A stretch of DNA of 64,000 bases from an archaeon. Its GTDB lineage: Archaea; Nanobdellota; Nanobdellia; Pacearchaeales; GW2011-AR1. The stretch is from positions 62,001 through 126,000 of the forward strand of contig JABHSE010000002.1 of NCBI GenBank assembly GCA_018697035.1, written 5' to 3'. Of the stretch, positions 42,312-50,604 are shown in pieces; position 1 is the first letter of the stretch; every line of letters begins with the position of its first letter. Position numbers and translations under genes: made by a program. A model generated the notes under the pieces. The model saw only the letters and a list, made by a program, of their open reading frames with translations. It had not been told where the DNA came from and searched no databases.

Positions 42312-43157
42312 ATGAAAAAAGAGATGACGATGATATTATTATTGTGCACACTAGTCTTACCCGTCGTGACAGCCGACGAAATGACATGTGACCTAGATGT
42401 AACATTACTAAACCAAGATCCCTATCCAGCAATCCCAGGAGAATACGTTAAATTAGTATTCCAAGTAGAAGGCCTTGAGTCTCCAGATTGCAGCGACATA
42501 ACATTCAAGCTAACAGAGAACTACCCAATAAAATTTAATCCCGGAGAGACAGGATTAAGGACATTCAAAAAAGTCGATTACATAAAAGATTATACATCAA
42601 ATCTACTGATTCCATACGAAGTGCGAATCGATGATGCGGCACTAGATGGATCCAGCGAAATAGAAACAAGGGTCCAATCTAAAAATACCGCACCACTAAT
42701 AACAACGTTAAACATAGAAGTCGATGACTCAAGAGCAGACTTTGAAGTACATGTAAAAGATTACAGCTATATAACAAAAGAACTAACACTAGAAATTTTA
42801 AACATCGAAGAGTCCGACGCTGAAGCACTAGTTGTCGAGATACCAAAACAAGAAAACATAATAATCAAAGGATCTAATAGGGTAATCGTAGGCGACGTAG
42901 ATTCGAACGAATATACAACTGCAGACTTCGAAGCAACTCCATCCAACGGGGAAATCACATTAGAACTAACCTACTCCGACTCAATAAATGCACGAAGAAC
43001 AGTAGAGGAAACAATCACGTTCGATTCCACTTACTTCACAGAGCGAGCAGCCGACCAAAAAACAACAGGCAAGGGAACTTACATTTTCTGGGCAGTAGTT
43101 ATAATTCTCCTGGTATGGTGGGGATATAGTAAATTTTCTAAAAAGAAAAAGAAATAA
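42312..43157 (+). CDS. Exported NEW3/S-layer-like beta protein with C-terminal anchor
   Basis: A 281-residue protein: a signal peptide (TMILLLCTLVLPVVTA), beta-sandwich domains like archaeal COG1361 proteins (PYPAIPGEYVKLVFQVEG, DFEVHVKDYSYITKELTLEI) and a C-terminal transmembrane segment (GTYIFWAVVIILLVWWGYS) with a Lys tail. Such proteins often accompany MacB-type ABC transporters; here the transporter genes are just beyond, convergent. TATA-like tttaaaaat is 25 bases upstream. Confidence 0.75.
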   Translation: MKKEMTMILLLCTLVLPVVTADEMTCDLDVTLLNQDPYPAIPGEYVKLVFQVEGLESPDCSDITFKLTENYPIKFNPGETGLRTFKKVDYIKDYTSNLLIPYEVRIDDAALDGSSEIETRVQSKNTAPLITTLNIEVDDSRADFEVHVKDYSYITKELTLEILNIEESDAEALVVEIPKQENIIIKGSNRVIVGDVDSNEYTTADFEATPSNGEITLELTYSDSINARRTVEETITFDSTYFTERAADQKTTGKGTYIFWAVVIILLVWWGYSKFSKKKKK

Positions 43158-43228
43158 ACTCCACAATTATAAGTCTATAAGAATATTCTAGCTCAATACT
43201 AAACTATACAACTCACTAAACCAAAAAC

Positions 43229-43274
43229 CTCCATAAGAAATGCGGCGTCGAGGATGTCGCAATTTTGCATGGAA
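43229..43274 (+). repeat. 46-bp palindromic element, copy 8
   Basis: TCCATAAG-AAATGCG at left, stem GGCGTC-GAG-GATGTC (one G-T pair), and GCAATTTTGCATGGA at right. It separates the convergent surface-protein and permease genes. Confidence 0.87.
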
Positions 43275-43284
43275 GAAAACTCAA

Positions 43285-44511
43285 TTACTCATACCGCAAA
43301 GCATCAACAGCATTAATCCTACTTGCTCTCCACGCCGGAATCATTCCAGAAACAGCACCAGTCAAAGTAGCAAACAAAATCAAACCTCCAAACAAATGCC
43401 AAGAATAATGCGGACTCAAAAAACCATATCCCAAATCATCCAAAATTACAGCTCCAAAATCAGTCGCAGCCCATCCAGCTAAAACCCCAATCGTACCAGC
43501 GACAAAACCTAAGAAGCCAGACTCAAATAAAAATATCTTAAAAATCTCACTGTTCCGAGCACCAATCGATTTCAAAACACCAATCTCCTTAAACCTCTCA
43601 AGCACAGAAGTAATCATAGTATTCGCCGTATTAACAGCAGACACAATAACCGAGATAAAAGCAATCAAAATAATAAACCCAATAATGATATCCAAAACAA
43701 CAGTAAATGATTCCAATAAATCAGAATAAGACTGAACACTAAAATCCTCTTTCCCTTCGTCTAAATCTCGAGCTTGTCTTAACTTCTTTTCAACCCTCTC
43801 TCCAACCTCATCAACTTTATCTTTCTCGGCCCGCGCAATAATCATTCCATAGGCAAGCTCTTCATCGCTTCCAACCTCTCTCAAAATATCATCAGCAAAA
43901 TCATTCGTAATATAAATGTTAGAATCGTCCTGAGGATTCCCAACAGATTCATAAAAACCAACAATTCTCAAATCAACACCCTGCACATTAATCTTACTAT
44001 TAACAGCATAAGCCTTTGGAAAAATCCTATTCCTTACCATATAATTATAACCTAAAGTCACCTTCCCAGAATCACCATCCCTAAGTTCCCGACCCTTCAC
44101 TATCTCAATATCTGATAACTCCATTATCATGGGCAAATCAGGGTCATAGCTCATAATAAAAACATATTTTTTACTATCATCCTGTTCAATCTCTCCAACA
44201 CCCATATGAATTCCAGTAGCCTCATAAATTCCCGCAGTATTTTCAATCACCCCTAAATCATCTTCAAGAAGCCTAAATGTATTATCAAGCCCAGGAACCC
44301 CACCACCACCCTTCGGTTGAATCAACAATTTATCAGCAGAAGACGAAGAAGTAAACTCATCAATATAATCATAAAGACCCCATCCAAAACTAACAAAGAT
44401 AAAAATAGTAGCAATTCCTACGAAAATAGATAAGATAGTCAGAATACTTCTCGCCTTACTTTTCTTAATATTGTTCAACGAATATTTAACACTCTCCTTA
44501 CTTATTACCAT
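43285..44511 (-). CDS. MacB/FtsX-type ABC transporter permease 1
   Basis: A 408-residue permease with one N-terminal helix (ARSILTILSIFVGIATIFIFV), a large extracytoplasmic MacB-core domain and three C-terminal helices containing the conserved VLERFKEIGVLKSIGARN motif. It pairs with the permease and ATPase directly upstream (overlap TAATG). These mechanotransmission transporters export lipids, peptides or lipoproteins; the substrate here is unknown. Confidence 0.92.
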   Translation of the reverse strand: MVISKESVKYSLNNIKKSKARSILTILSIFVGIATIFIFVSFGWGLYDYIDEFTSSSSADKLLIQPKGGGGVPGLDNTFRLLEDDLGVIENTAGIYEATGIHMGVGEIEQDDSKKYVFIMSYDPDLPMIMELSDIEIVKGRELRDGDSGKVTLGYNYMVRNRIFPKAYAVNSKINVQGVDLRIVGFYESVGNPQDDSNIYITNDFADDILREVGSDEELAYGMIIARAEKDKVDEVGERVEKKLRQARDLDEGKEDFSVQSYSDLLESFTVVLDIIIGFIILIAFISVIVSAVNTANTMITSVLERFKEIGVLKSIGARNSEIFKIFLFESGFLGFVAGTIGVLAGWAATDFGAVILDDLGYGFLSPHYSWHLFGGLILFATLTGAVSGMIPAWRASRINAVDALRYE

Positions 44512-45728
44512 TACCCTCGCAACGCCTCCACCGGATCCTGTTTAGCAGCATTCATAGCAGGAACAACACCCGCGACAGCCCCAACAACAAAGCTTCCAAA
44601 CAAAGCCCCACCAATCAAAACAAAATCAAAATTAAGACCAAGTTCTGCCCCAATGAAATTATTAATCCCGATAATTCCCAAACTACTTACAATTGTTCCC
44701 AAAATAACACCAACTAAACCACCAATAAATCCAAGCAATCCCGATTCAAAAAAGAACTGAAGAAATACCTGATAATTCGTAGCACCAATAGCCTTCATGA
44801 TCCCAATCTCTTTTCTCCTCTCCAGAACTGACGTCGTCATAGTATTAACAATTCCAAGAGCCCCAACTAAAATAGAAATAGAAGCAATAATAATAATAAA
44901 AGCCTGAACCCCACCAAGTACACTATTCACAGTATCCATCATCGCCTCCGGAGTAGAAACCTCAAAATCCTCTTCTCCAACATCAACATCCCGCTGCTTT
45001 CTCATTAATTTCTCAATATCCTCCTTAGCATCATCCATTAAATCTTTATCTTTAACTTGCACCGCAATAATATCCACATCGTCACCATAATCCATTAAGT
45101 CTCTCAAAGGAGCCTCATTCATCATCACTACATTATCAAAGATAAGACTCCCTGTCTTTTTCATAATTCCCACAACAATAAAATTCTCATCTTGAATCAA
45201 TACTGTTTTCCCAGTCACAACCGCTTTCCCAAAAATATCTTCACTTCCCCAGAAATTATAGCCCAACATAACCTTATTCACATCTCCATCTTTAAGCAAT
45301 CTCCCAACCTCGACTTCAGAATCCAGGATCTCATAAGCCACTTTTCTTTTTTCTCCATCAGGGACAGAAGCCGCAATTCCAAAAGTAACAATATCATTAA
45401 ATTCCATTTTCCCCGAACTAAGTATCCTAGGAATAGCAACCTTAACAGAAGACAGCCTCTCAATCGCATCCACATCATCAGTCGTTAACTTATTAACAGC
45501 CCCACTTCCAGGAGGACCATACGCACTAAGACCTCCAGCTTGAACCGAAATAACTTCCGTGGAACCAATTCCAAACTGAGCCCCAACCGCAGCCTGCAAA
45601 CCAGCCCCAAGACCAATCAACGAAACAACGGCCGTAACACCAATAAAAATTCCAAGCAAAGTCAACCAAGATCTAATTCCCCGATGCTTCAAATTCTTCA
45701 AAGCTAAAATCAAATAATCAAAATTCAT
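44511..45728 (-). CDS. MacB/FtsX-type ABC transporter permease 2
   Basis: A 405-residue paralogue of the preceding permease: N-terminal helix (SWLTLLGIFIGVTAVVSLIG), MacB-core ectodomain and three C-terminal helices with TTSVLERRKEIGIMKAIGAT. Two distinct permeases suggest a heterodimer, as in LolCE. The start overlaps the ATPase stop codon. Confidence 0.92.
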   Translation of the reverse strand: MNFDYLILALKNLKHRGIRSWLTLLGIFIGVTAVVSLIGLGAGLQAAVGAQFGIGSTEVISVQAGGLSAYGPPGSGAVNKLTTDDVDAIERLSSVKVAIPRILSSGKMEFNDIVTFGIAASVPDGEKRKVAYEILDSEVEVGRLLKDGDVNKVMLGYNFWGSEDIFGKAVVTGKTVLIQDENFIVVGIMKKTGSLIFDNVVMMNEAPLRDLMDYGDDVDIIAVQVKDKDLMDDAKEDIEKLMRKQRDVDVGEEDFEVSTPEAMMDTVNSVLGGVQAFIIIIASISILVGALGIVNTMTTSVLERRKEIGIMKAIGATNYQVFLQFFFESGLLGFIGGLVGVILGTIVSSLGIIGINNFIGAELGLNFDFVLIGGALFGSFVVGAVAGVVPAMNAAKQDPVEALRG

Positions 45729-46513
45729 TACTTTCCTCCTTTCCCTTTCTTTCTAACTTTCTTAACAAGTGCTTTTTTAGCTTTCTTTGTAACATCAACA
45801 AACCTTTTCCCAACTCGCTTCGTCACCTTTTCTAAAACTCCATCCAATAACCAATAAACAACATCCGCATACTTCTCGGCCAAATCCGGATCATGCGTCA
45901 CCATAATAACGGTCTTCCCTTCCTTATTCAGCTTCTCCAAAAACTCCATAACAATAGCCCCAGTCTTTGTATCCAAATTTCCAGTCGGCTCGTCCGCCAA
46001 AATAACCTCAGGATCATTCGCTAAACTCCGCGCAATCGCAACTCTCTGCATCTGTCCCCCAGAAATCTCCCCCGGATAATGATCCATCCTATCATGCAAT
46101 TCAACCAATCTCAACAATTCCTCAGCCTTATCACTCCGCTCCTCGATACTCGTCCCCTGAAACATCATCGGCAACATCACATTCTCCTTCACAGTCAAAT
46201 TCGGAATCAAGTTAAACGACTGAAAAATAAACCCAATCCTCTTCCCCCGAACTTGCGCCAAATCAGATTCACTAAATTCCGAAATATCATCACCATCCAA
46301 ATAAATCGTTCCATGGGTAGGCATATCTAAACTCCCAACTAAATTCATCGCAGTAGACTTCCCAGAACCAGAAGGCCCCATGATCGCAACAAACTCACCC
46401 TCATAAACCTTAAACTCCAAATGACTAAGCGCCTTCACAACAAATTTCCCCATAGGATAATGCTTCGAAACATTTCGCAGTCTAATCACCTCCTTAGCTT
46501 TCACCTTCTTCAT
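45728..46513 (-). CDS. MacB/LolD-type ABC transporter ATP-binding protein
   Basis: A 261-residue ATPase: Walker A GPSGSGKST, signature ISGGQMQRVAIARSL, Walker B VILADEPTGNLD and H-loop VTHD. A Lys-rich C-terminal extension (KKAKKALVKKVRKKGKGGK) is unusual and may bind membrane or nucleic acid. TATA ctatataaata lies 26 bases upstream. It leads the three-gene exporter operon. Confidence 0.95.
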   Translation of the reverse strand: MKKVKAKEVIRLRNVSKHYPMGKFVVKALSHLEFKVYEGEFVAIMGPSGSGKSTAMNLVGSLDMPTHGTIYLDGDDISEFSESDLAQVRGKRIGFIFQSFNLIPNLTVKENVMLPMMFQGTSIEERSDKAEELLRLVELHDRMDHYPGEISGGQMQRVAIARSLANDPEVILADEPTGNLDTKTGAIVMEFLEKLNKEGKTVIMVTHDPDLAEKYADVVYWLLDGVLEKVTKRVGKRFVDVTKKAKKALVKKVRKKGKGGK

Positions 46514-46588
46514 GCATCAGTGAGACAAAACTCCTATATAAATATTACCGACCCCAAAACTTATAAATCAAAATTTCGCTAAACAATC
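46514..46588. promoter_or_regulatory. Divergent promoter between ABC exporter and rpoN
   Basis: Two TATA boxes lie back to back: tatataaata centred near 46539 (26 bases from the ATPase ATG on the minus strand) and cttataaat centred near 46563 (26 bases from the rpoN ATG on the plus strand). Both genes are thus predicted to be leaderless. Confidence 0.65.
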
Positions 46589-46786
46589 ATGATAATCCCA
46601 ATAAGATGCTTCAGCTGCGGAAAACCAATCGCACATTTATACGCTGAGTACAAAACCCTAGTCCAAGACGGCATGACACAAAAAGAAGCTCTCGACAAAC
46701 TAGGAATCAAAAGATACTGTTGCCGAGCACAAATTCTAGGACAAACAGACACACTAGAACTAGTCAACAAATTCAAGAAGTTCTAA
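46589..46786 (+). CDS. rpoN: DNA-directed RNA polymerase subunit N (Rpb10-like)
   Basis: A 65-residue zinc protein: IPIRCFSCGKPIAHLYAEY at the N-terminus and KLGIKRYCCRAQIL, giving the atypical CX2C...CC zinc site of Rpb10. It is monocistronic here, away from the rpsI gene it usually follows. Confidence 0.96.
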   Translation: MIIPIRCFSCGKPIAHLYAEYKTLVQDGMTQKEALDKLGIKRYCCRAQILGQTDTLELVNKFKKF

Positions 46787-46833
46787 TTAGATTTTCATTA
46801 TTTCAATATATATTCTAAACTGATAACTAAACA

Positions 46834-46877
46834 TCCATGAGAAATGCGGAGTCGAAGACTACGTAATTTTTCATGGA
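46834..46877 (+). repeat. 46-bp palindromic element, copy 9
   Basis: TCCATGAG-AAATGCG at left, stem GGAGTC-GAA-GACTAC, and GTAATTTTTCATGGA at right. It lies between the end of rpoN and the 3' end of the 5S rRNA gene, a convergent junction. Confidence 0.87.
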
Positions 46878-46902
46878 AGAAAATCTAATTAAAAATATAA
46901 AA

Positions 46903-47012
46903 TAGACAGCTCCGAGCCTTCCCATCAGAGACAGTACAAACCCGAACATATCAAGCTTAACTTCCGAGTTCGGAACGGGATCGGGTGTAACCAGGATACT
47001 ATGGCCGTCTAT
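46903..47012 (-). rRNA. 5S ribosomal RNA
   Basis: On the minus strand the terminal helix pairs tagacgg with the 3' ctgtcta, and the conserved core ccgatcccgttccgaactcgg and gaagttaagc is present. About 110 bases. A TATA box tttatata lies near 47034. It stands alone, without 16S or 23S genes in the window. Confidence 0.92.
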
Positions 47013-47087
47013 CCTTACCCCTAACTTTCAATATATAAACCTTACGATTCGAAACATTTTAAAGAGGAAACACAGTCATACATTTAT

Positions 47088-47162
47088 GCTCTCGTAGCTC
47101 AGCCTGGATAGAGTGTCTCCCTCCTAAGGAGAAAGTCGCAGGTTCAAATCCTGCCGAGAGCG
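47088..47162 (+). tRNA. tRNA-Arg (CCT)
   Basis: A 75-base cloverleaf: acceptor GCTCTCG/CGAGAGC, anticodon stem TCTCC/GGAGA, anticodon CCT at 47123-47125, and T-arm AGGTTCAAATCCT. No intron. Decodes AGG arginine codons. Confidence 0.95.
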
Positions 47163-47193
47163 TAAATTAATTCTAATACCAATTTTAAAATTC

Positions 47194-47240
47194 TCTCTAC
47201 AAGAAATGCGCCTTTAAAGATGGCGTAATTTTTCATGGAA
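47194..47240 (+). repeat. 46-bp palindromic element, copy 10
   Basis: CTACAAG-AAATGCG at left, stem GCCTTTAAAGATGGC, and GTAATTTTTCATGGAA at right. The outer left arm has decayed while the right arm is consensus. It lies between convergent tRNA genes. Confidence 0.8.
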
Positions 47241-47265
47241 TAATAATCAATCTGGCAATAATAAA

Positions 47266-47282
47266 ATGAGGGAAGGAGGATT
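47266..47282 (-). repeat. 17-bp duplicate of tRNA-Leu 3' end
   Basis: ATGAGGGAAGGAGGATT is identical to 47381-47397, which covers the 3' acceptor strand and part of the T-arm of tRNA-Leu. The copies are 115 bases apart in the same orientation, like attachment-site scars of an element integrated at a tRNA 3' end. Confidence 0.7.
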
Positions 47283-47381
47283 AAAGATTTTTTCGAAGAA
47301 ATAAATCTTTAGGAAAACAAAGTTTTTCGTGCCCGAGCTTTTCCAAAGCGAAGGTTGTTCGAATCCGGACAAACCGAAATA

Positions 47382-47464
47382 TGAGGGAAGGAGGATTCGA
47401 ACCCCCGTAAGCATAAGCTAACAGATCTTGAGTCTGCCCCGTTTGACCGCTCCGGCATTCCCTC
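47382..47464 (-). tRNA. tRNA-Leu (CAA)
   Basis: An 83-base class II tRNA: acceptor GAGGGAA/TTCCCTC, anticodon stem GCAGA/TCTGT with loop CTCAAGA giving anticodon CAA, a variable arm, and T-arm GGGGGTTCGAATCCTCC. No intron. Decodes UUG. Confidence 0.93.
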
Positions 47465-47467
47465 ATA

Positions 47468-47558
47468 TGCGCAGACAGGGACTCGAACCCTGGTCAACTG
47501 GTCTCTTCAATCTATAAGATTATGGAAGCCAGTTATTCTACCACTAAACTATCCACGC
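47468..47558 (-). tRNA. tRNA-Gly (TCC) with 20-base intron
   Basis: A 91-base gene: acceptor GCGTGGA/TCTGCGC, D-arm TAGTTTAGTGGTA, anticodon stem ACTGG/CCAGT interrupted after CTTCCA by a 20-base insert (taatcttatagattgaagag) that can fold with AATC/GATT and CTTC/GAAG into a bulge-helix-bulge-like form at position 37/38. T-arm CAGGGTTCGAGTCCCTG. An archaeal splicing endonuclease would be needed. Confidence 0.9.
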
Positions 47559-47599
47559 ATAGCAGGATTGTTTTCATGAAACATCTCTGATGTTACTTT

Positions 47600-47616
47600 A
47601 AACTATCCACGCATAA
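47600..47616 (-). repeat. 17-bp duplicate of tRNA-Gly 5' end
   Basis: TAAACTATCCACGCATA is identical to 47545-47561, the 5' end of the tRNA-Gly gene plus flank. The copy lies about 40 bases upstream of the gene and is followed by no tRNA body, so it is a remnant. Confidence 0.7.
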
Positions 47617-47638
47617 AATCAATACCTAATTTACCATT

Positions 47639-47971
47639 TTAAACTTTACTCTTCCTGAAATGAACCTTCCTATGACAATTCGCACACAAAACCTCACATT
47701 TCTTCAGTTCCCTCAAAATCCTCTCAATAGAATATCCATCTGCGACCATTTTCGAAATACCATTTTCTTTATCCCCAATATTATGATGAAAATCAATCGT
47801 GGCAACATGCTTCTCTCCACACTTCATACATTTTAATTTAGCCTTATATCCCAAAAACCATTTTTTAATCTCTAATTTTCGCTTTCGAATATGCGCCTTC
47901 TCTGATTCTTTATTCTCAGCATACCATCGTCTTCGGCACTCCTTTCTCTTCTCGGCATCTTTATACGGCAT
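47639..47971 (-). CDS. Small HNH endonuclease
   Basis: A 110-residue protein starting MPYKDAEKRKECRRRWY, a typical start for phage-type HNH proteins. The HNH core is CMKCGEKHVATIDFHHNIGD and CEVLCANCHRKVHF. The ATG at 47971 has TATA-like ttataaag 23-25 bases upstream; longer frames start in the promoter. Its place beside tRNA genes with duplicated ends suggests mobile DNA. Confidence 0.85.
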   Translation of the reverse strand: MPYKDAEKRKECRRRWYAENKESEKAHIRKRKLEIKKWFLGYKAKLKCMKCGEKHVATIDFHHNIGDKENGISKMVADGYSIERILRELKKCEVLCANCHRKVHFRKSKV

Positions 47972-48052
47972 AAAAAACAAGGGATACCAAACTTTATAAT
48001 AGTTTGTAATCCACAACACAAACTTTAAAACCAAAGACTAGTCTAAATATAT

Positions 48053-49066
48053 ATGCAGAACTTCGAAAACTGGCACGATAAAAACTACAAGAAAATCCTA
48101 ATTCTCCCAGCTATAGTCCTAACCCTCTCAATACTCTACCTAGCATTTTTCTACATCCAAACCGGCGACATAATTAACAAGGACGTAACCCTAACAGGTG
48201 GAACCTCTATTACAATATTAACCCAAATCACAGCACAAGAGTTGGAGAGCCACCTTTCAAACACAATCAAAGATTTCGAAATCAAAACAATATCTGATAA
48301 TACAGGCGGACAACTAGAACTAATCATAACAACCAAAGATCAAGATACTGCAGCACTAAAATCATCCTTAGAGGAATTTCTAGGTTATAGTCTAACATCC
48401 GAAAACTCATCAACCGAAACAACCTCAGCATCCTTGTCTCAGGATTTCTACAAACAACTAATTATGGCAGTAATTTTAGCGTTCTTTTGGATGTCCGCAG
48501 TAGTGTTCCTAATTTTCTCAAAAGGCAAAAGGGCAAAGTTCCAAGTAATAATCCTAAACATACTATTTGGGTTTTTCCTAGGAAACTTCTTTCTAAAAAT
48601 CAACCCAATAATATCAGCAATAATATTCCTAATTTTCACAACAGCACTAATAAGAATTTACATCAAAAAATCCATTCCATCTTTCGCAGTAATCCTTTCA
48701 GCCTTCGCAAATATAGTAATGACCTTAGCCTTAGTTAATATAATAGGAATCAAACTATCCACAGCCGGTATCGTAGCCTTCTTAATGCTAATAGGTTACT
48801 CCGTAGACACCGACATTCTTCTAACAACAAGACTCCTAAGAAGAAAAGAAAGTGTGAATAAGGCACTATTTGGAGCATTCAAAACCGGAACAACAATGAC
48901 AATTACATCCATCATAGCAATCACAACAGCCCTAATCGCAATCTACTCTTTCGAGTCAGTTCTAAACCAAATTTTCACAATTCTATTAATAGGATTGGGT
49001 TTTGATCTTTTTAACACATGGATAACAAACGCCTCAATAATTAAATGGTACGTACGGAACAAATGA
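48053..49066 (+). CDS. secF: Protein-export membrane protein SecF
   Basis: A 337-residue protein with six transmembrane segments: helix 1 (ILILPAIVLTLSILYLAFF), a periplasmic-type domain including VTLTGGTSITIL, and a C-terminal bundle (TLALVNIIGIKLSTAGIVAF, GYSVDTDILLTTRLLRRK). With SecD it uses proton motive force to aid Sec export. The start is followed by secD with ATGA overlap. Confidence 0.94.
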   Translation: MQNFENWHDKNYKKILILPAIVLTLSILYLAFFYIQTGDIINKDVTLTGGTSITILTQITAQELESHLSNTIKDFEIKTISDNTGGQLELIITTKDQDTAALKSSLEEFLGYSLTSENSSTETTSASLSQDFYKQLIMAVILAFFWMSAVVFLIFSKGKRAKFQVIILNILFGFFLGNFFLKINPIISAIIFLIFTTALIRIYIKKSIPSFAVILSAFANIVMTLALVNIIGIKLSTAGIVAFLMLIGYSVDTDILLTTRLLRRKESVNKALFGAFKTGTTMTITSIIAITTALIAIYSFESVLNQIFTILLIGLGFDLFNTWITNASIIKWYVRNK

Positions 49067-50604
49067 AAATCACATTTAGAATCTGGATACTAATTATAGT
49101 AGTGGCCCTATCCTTAATATCAGTTTTCGGACTCCCTCCACAAGCACTAGAAAAGGGACTTAGCATAACATCAGTCAATCAAAGCTCAAGCGTCTTCCAA
49201 GACGGTCTTAGAGAAGGAATGACCCTTCTTTCAATCAACGGAGAAGAAGTTGCATCATTAGATGAGTATATGTTAGCCATGACTGAGATAACAAATCTTG
49301 AAGAAAACCAAACAACAAAATTAACAATCCAGACTAAAGAAATAGAAATCATAAATCTCTATGACAAAACAATTTTAGAAGACATTTCATTAGAAGAGAT
49401 ATCACTAACAAAAATAAAAACCGGACTAGACCTTAGAGGAGGAGCTAGGGCATTCATTAAAGCAGACATCCCATTAAACGATGCACAACTCGGAGATTTA
49501 ATAGCAGTGTCTGAACAAAGGTTAAATGTCTACGGACTATCCGATGTTAAATTTTTCAAAATAGCCACATCTTCAGGCGATAACCTAATGGGAATAGAGA
49601 TAGCAGGTTCAAGTCCAGAAGATCTAGAAGAACTAATCGCAAAACAAGGACACTTTGAAGCCAAAATTGGAAATGACACAGTTTTCGTAGGTGGAGAAGA
49701 AGACATAACTCACGTTGGAAGAACAGGTTCAGATGCAATGATAACCGAATGTTTTACAATTCAAGAAGGAGAATCCTGCAACTTTCAATTCACAATCTTC
49801 TTATCTGAAGCGGCAGCACAGCGACACGCAGACATAACCGACGAGCTCTCCATAAACGGTTCCTACCTAAGTAAAAAATTAGATTTCTTCATCGACGGTA
49901 AGTTGACATCATCACTAAATATAGGCTCATCCCTAAAAGGCTCGGTGACAACACAGATAGCAATATCGGGATCAGGTCAAGGTGCGACAAGGAATGAAGC
50001 AATAGAATCAGCAAAAGCAGAAATGAAACAGCTCCAGACAATTCTGATAACAGGCTCCCTTCCTTTCAAATTAGAAATAGTAAAGATAGATAAAATATCA
50101 CCAAATTTAGGAGAGCAATTTACAAAACAAATTCTATTGGCAGGACTATTCGCAATCATTGCAGTCTCTCTAGTCGTATTTATAAGATATAGAAAAATCA
50201 AAGCATCCTTGGCATTAGTAACAGTTTCGCTTTCAGAAGTCCTGATAATTCTAGGAACAGCCTCTCTAATTGGATGGAATCTAGACCTACCTTCAATCGC
50301 CGGAATCATCGCCGCAATCGGAACAGGAATAGATTCACAAATAATAATTTTAGACGAAGCCCAAGACAAAAGGGAATCAATAAAACAACGAATCAAGAAA
50401 GCACTCTTCATAATCGTCACAGCCTTCACAACAACATTCGTGGCAATGATTCCATTAACAGGACTACTGGGTTTCATGGGCATCGGAGCAGCCTCAGCAG
50501 GTCTTCTAAAAGGCTTCGCAGTCACAACACTAATTGGAATCACAACCGGTGTCCTAATATCTAGACCAGCATTCGCAGACATTGCAAGGCAACTAGAAGA
50601 ATGA
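49063..50604 (+). CDS. secD: Protein-export membrane protein SecD with PDZ-like domain
   Basis: A 513-residue protein; the ATG at 49063 overlaps the secF stop. After helix 1 lies a PDZ-like segment (SVFQDGLREGMTLLSINGEE), then the P1 region with TGLDLRGGARAFIKADI, and a C-terminal five-helix bundle (SIAGIIAAIGTGIDSQIIIL). The PDZ-like insertion is absent from E. coli SecD. The next gene starts by ATGA overlap. Confidence 0.94.
   Translation: MKITFRIWILIIVVALSLISVFGLPPQALEKGLSITSVNQSSSVFQDGLREGMTLLSINGEEVASLDEYMLAMTEITNLEENQTTKLTIQTKEIEIINLYDKTILEDISLEEISLTKIKTGLDLRGGARAFIKADIPLNDAQLGDLIAVSEQRLNVYGLSDVKFFKIATSSGDNLMGIEIAGSSPEDLEELIAKQGHFEAKIGNDTVFVGGEEDITHVGRTGSDAMITECFTIQEGESCNFQFTIFLSEAAAQRHADITDELSINGSYLSKKLDFFIDGKLTSSLNIGSSLKGSVTTQIAISGSGQGATRNEAIESAKAEMKQLQTILITGSLPFKLEIVKIDKISPNLGEQFTKQILLAGLFAIIAVSLVVFIRYRKIKASLALVTVSLSEVLIILGTASLIGWNLDLPSIAGIIAAIGTGIDSQIIILDEAQDKRESIKQRIKKALFIIVTAFTTTFVAMIPLTGLLGFMGIGAASAGLLKGFAVTTLIGITTGVLISRPAFADIARQLEE

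Noticed and set aside
47341..47380. Extra tRNA gene suggested by ggttgttcgaatcc
   Set aside because: A T-arm-like string is present but no acceptor, D-arm or anticodon arm can be formed around it.
47281..47497. Minus-strand open frames of about 60 codons across the tRNA-Leu gene
   Set aside because: They are translations of the tRNA-Leu sequence and its flank, not protein genes.
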